7,267 nucleotides of DNA from Promethearchaeota archaeon. Lineage in GTDB: Archaea; Asgardarchaeota; Lokiarchaeia; Sigynarchaeales; MK-D1. The stretch is from NCBI GenBank assembly GCA_016839865.1, contig JAEOTN010000405.1, positions 1 to 7,267 of the forward strand. Direction: 5' to 3'. The position numbers and the translations under genes were made by a program. Below, piece by piece: positions 7,033 to 7,267 of the stretch; position 1 is the stretch's first letter, and each line of letters begins with the position of its first letter. Under the pieces are notes generated by a model that did no database searches, was not told where the DNA came from, and worked only from the letters and a program-made list of their open reading frames with translations.

Positions 7033-7039
7033 GGGGTGA
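7033..7039 (+). promoter_or_regulatory. Ribosome-binding site of the GXGXG gene
   Basis: GGGGTGA contains GGTGA, complementary to the archaeal 16S 3' end, four bases before the ATG at 7044. It shows that the frame containing the in-frame TGA is really translated from this point. It lies only 8 bases after the tRNA, leaving no room for a separate promoter. Confidence 0.7.
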
Positions 7040-7043
7040 AAAA

Positions 7044-7267
7044 ATGAGCAATCTGGTTAGTAAATCTGATTTTGGACATTATCTTCATGTTAATGGTCTT
7101 AAAATGTGGCATGGTCAAAGATTTTGTGGAAATGGGCTTTGACCAAATTCGCAAGGATTCAGAATTGATGCATATGGTAATCCAGGTGATTATTTAGGTT
7201 CAGGATTAGATGGGGCTGAAATTTATGCTCATTGTGCGGCACAAGACCAGCTCTGTAACATAATAAA
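7044..7267 (+). CDS. GXGXG-domain protein (glutamate synthase domain 3-like), partial, with in-frame TGA
   Basis: The frame opens with MSNLVSKSDFGHYL, reaches HGQRFCGNGL, meets TGA at 7140-7142 (codon 33), and stays open for 41 more codons to the window edge. The part after TGA includes FRIDAYGNPGDYLGSG, then LDGAEIYAHCAAQDQLCNII. The GQRF-x-G-x-GL, PGDYLGSGLDGAEI and AQDQ pattern matches the right-handed beta-helix GXGXG domain found at the C-terminus of glutamate synthase large subunits, in stand-alone archaeal versions, and in formylmethanofuran dehydrogenase subunit C. Because both sides of the TGA fit one domain in one frame, the codon either encodes an amino acid (selenocysteine is possible, since some Asgard archaea use it), is a fresh mutation, or is a sequencing error. 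By family alignment the TGA falls in a turn between strands, not at a known catalytic site. Cys28 is five residues before it. The role is probably a glutamate synthase-like subunit, but the partner genes lie beyond the window. Confidence 0.72.

Noticed and set aside
7044..7142. A complete 32-residue small protein ending at TGA
   Set aside because: The domain signature continues in the same frame directly after TGA, so a stand-alone peptide is less likely than a recoded or mutated codon in a longer gene.
6972..7154. 60-codon minus-strand frame over the tRNA
   Set aside because: It runs antisense through the tRNA-Gly gene; the tRNA cloverleaf is unambiguous.
1..7267. CRISPR array, insertion sequence, phage or defence island
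   Set aside because: I found no regularly spaced direct repeats, terminal inverted repeats, transposase or phage-type genes. The tRNA has no visible duplicated 3' end that would mark an integration site.

Overview
The window looks archaeal and is probably from an Asgard (Lokiarchaeia-like) genome. The DNA is AT-rich. Three genes have a good or fair TATA-like box 26-31 bases before the start codon and no Shine-Dalgarno site, which is leaderless transcription of archaeal type. The other genes have sites complementary to the archaeal 16S 3' end. The tRNA has no encoded CCA and has its own TATA box. One surface protein ends in a Pro-Gly-Phe element, a hydrophobic helix and a basic tail, as archaeal sorted surface proteins do. 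The Asgard placement is an inference from overall protein character. No ribosomal or signature gene is present to settle it.

Layout from left to right. The 5' end of an unrecognised minus-strand gene (1-129) runs off the left edge. A divergent intergenic stretch (130-422) follows. Next comes a plus-strand pair: a membrane-anchored penicillin-acylase-type (S45) Ntn hydrolase (423-3110), overlapped by 8 bases by a small multi-pass membrane protein with a TTG start (3103-3498). A 39-base, T-rich convergent gap separates this pair from two minus-strand genes, each with its own TATA box: an ARPP-1-like protein with a C-terminal zinc ribbon (3538-4581) and a six-helix PAP2 phosphatase (4644-5483). 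After a divergent promoter region comes a secreted beta-propeller protein on the plus strand (5644-6864), then a tRNA-Gly with anticodon CCC (6954-7025). Only 18 bases further on is the start of a GXGXG-domain (glutamate synthase domain 3-like) gene, which runs off the right edge and carries an in-frame TGA at its 33rd codon.

Most of the proteins act at or outside the membrane: the acylase, its small partner, the PAP2 enzyme and the propeller. I see no shared pathway beyond that. The acylase and small membrane protein are almost certainly co-translated. The other genes look like independent units.

No CRISPR array, insertion sequence, phage gene or obvious defence system is visible. The most interesting point is the in-frame TGA at 7140-7142. 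It is flanked on both sides, in the same frame, by sequence that reads as a conserved domain, and a clear ribosome-binding site precedes the gene. Selenocysteine, a recent nonsense mutation and a sequencing error are all possible, and the window ends before the evidence that would decide.
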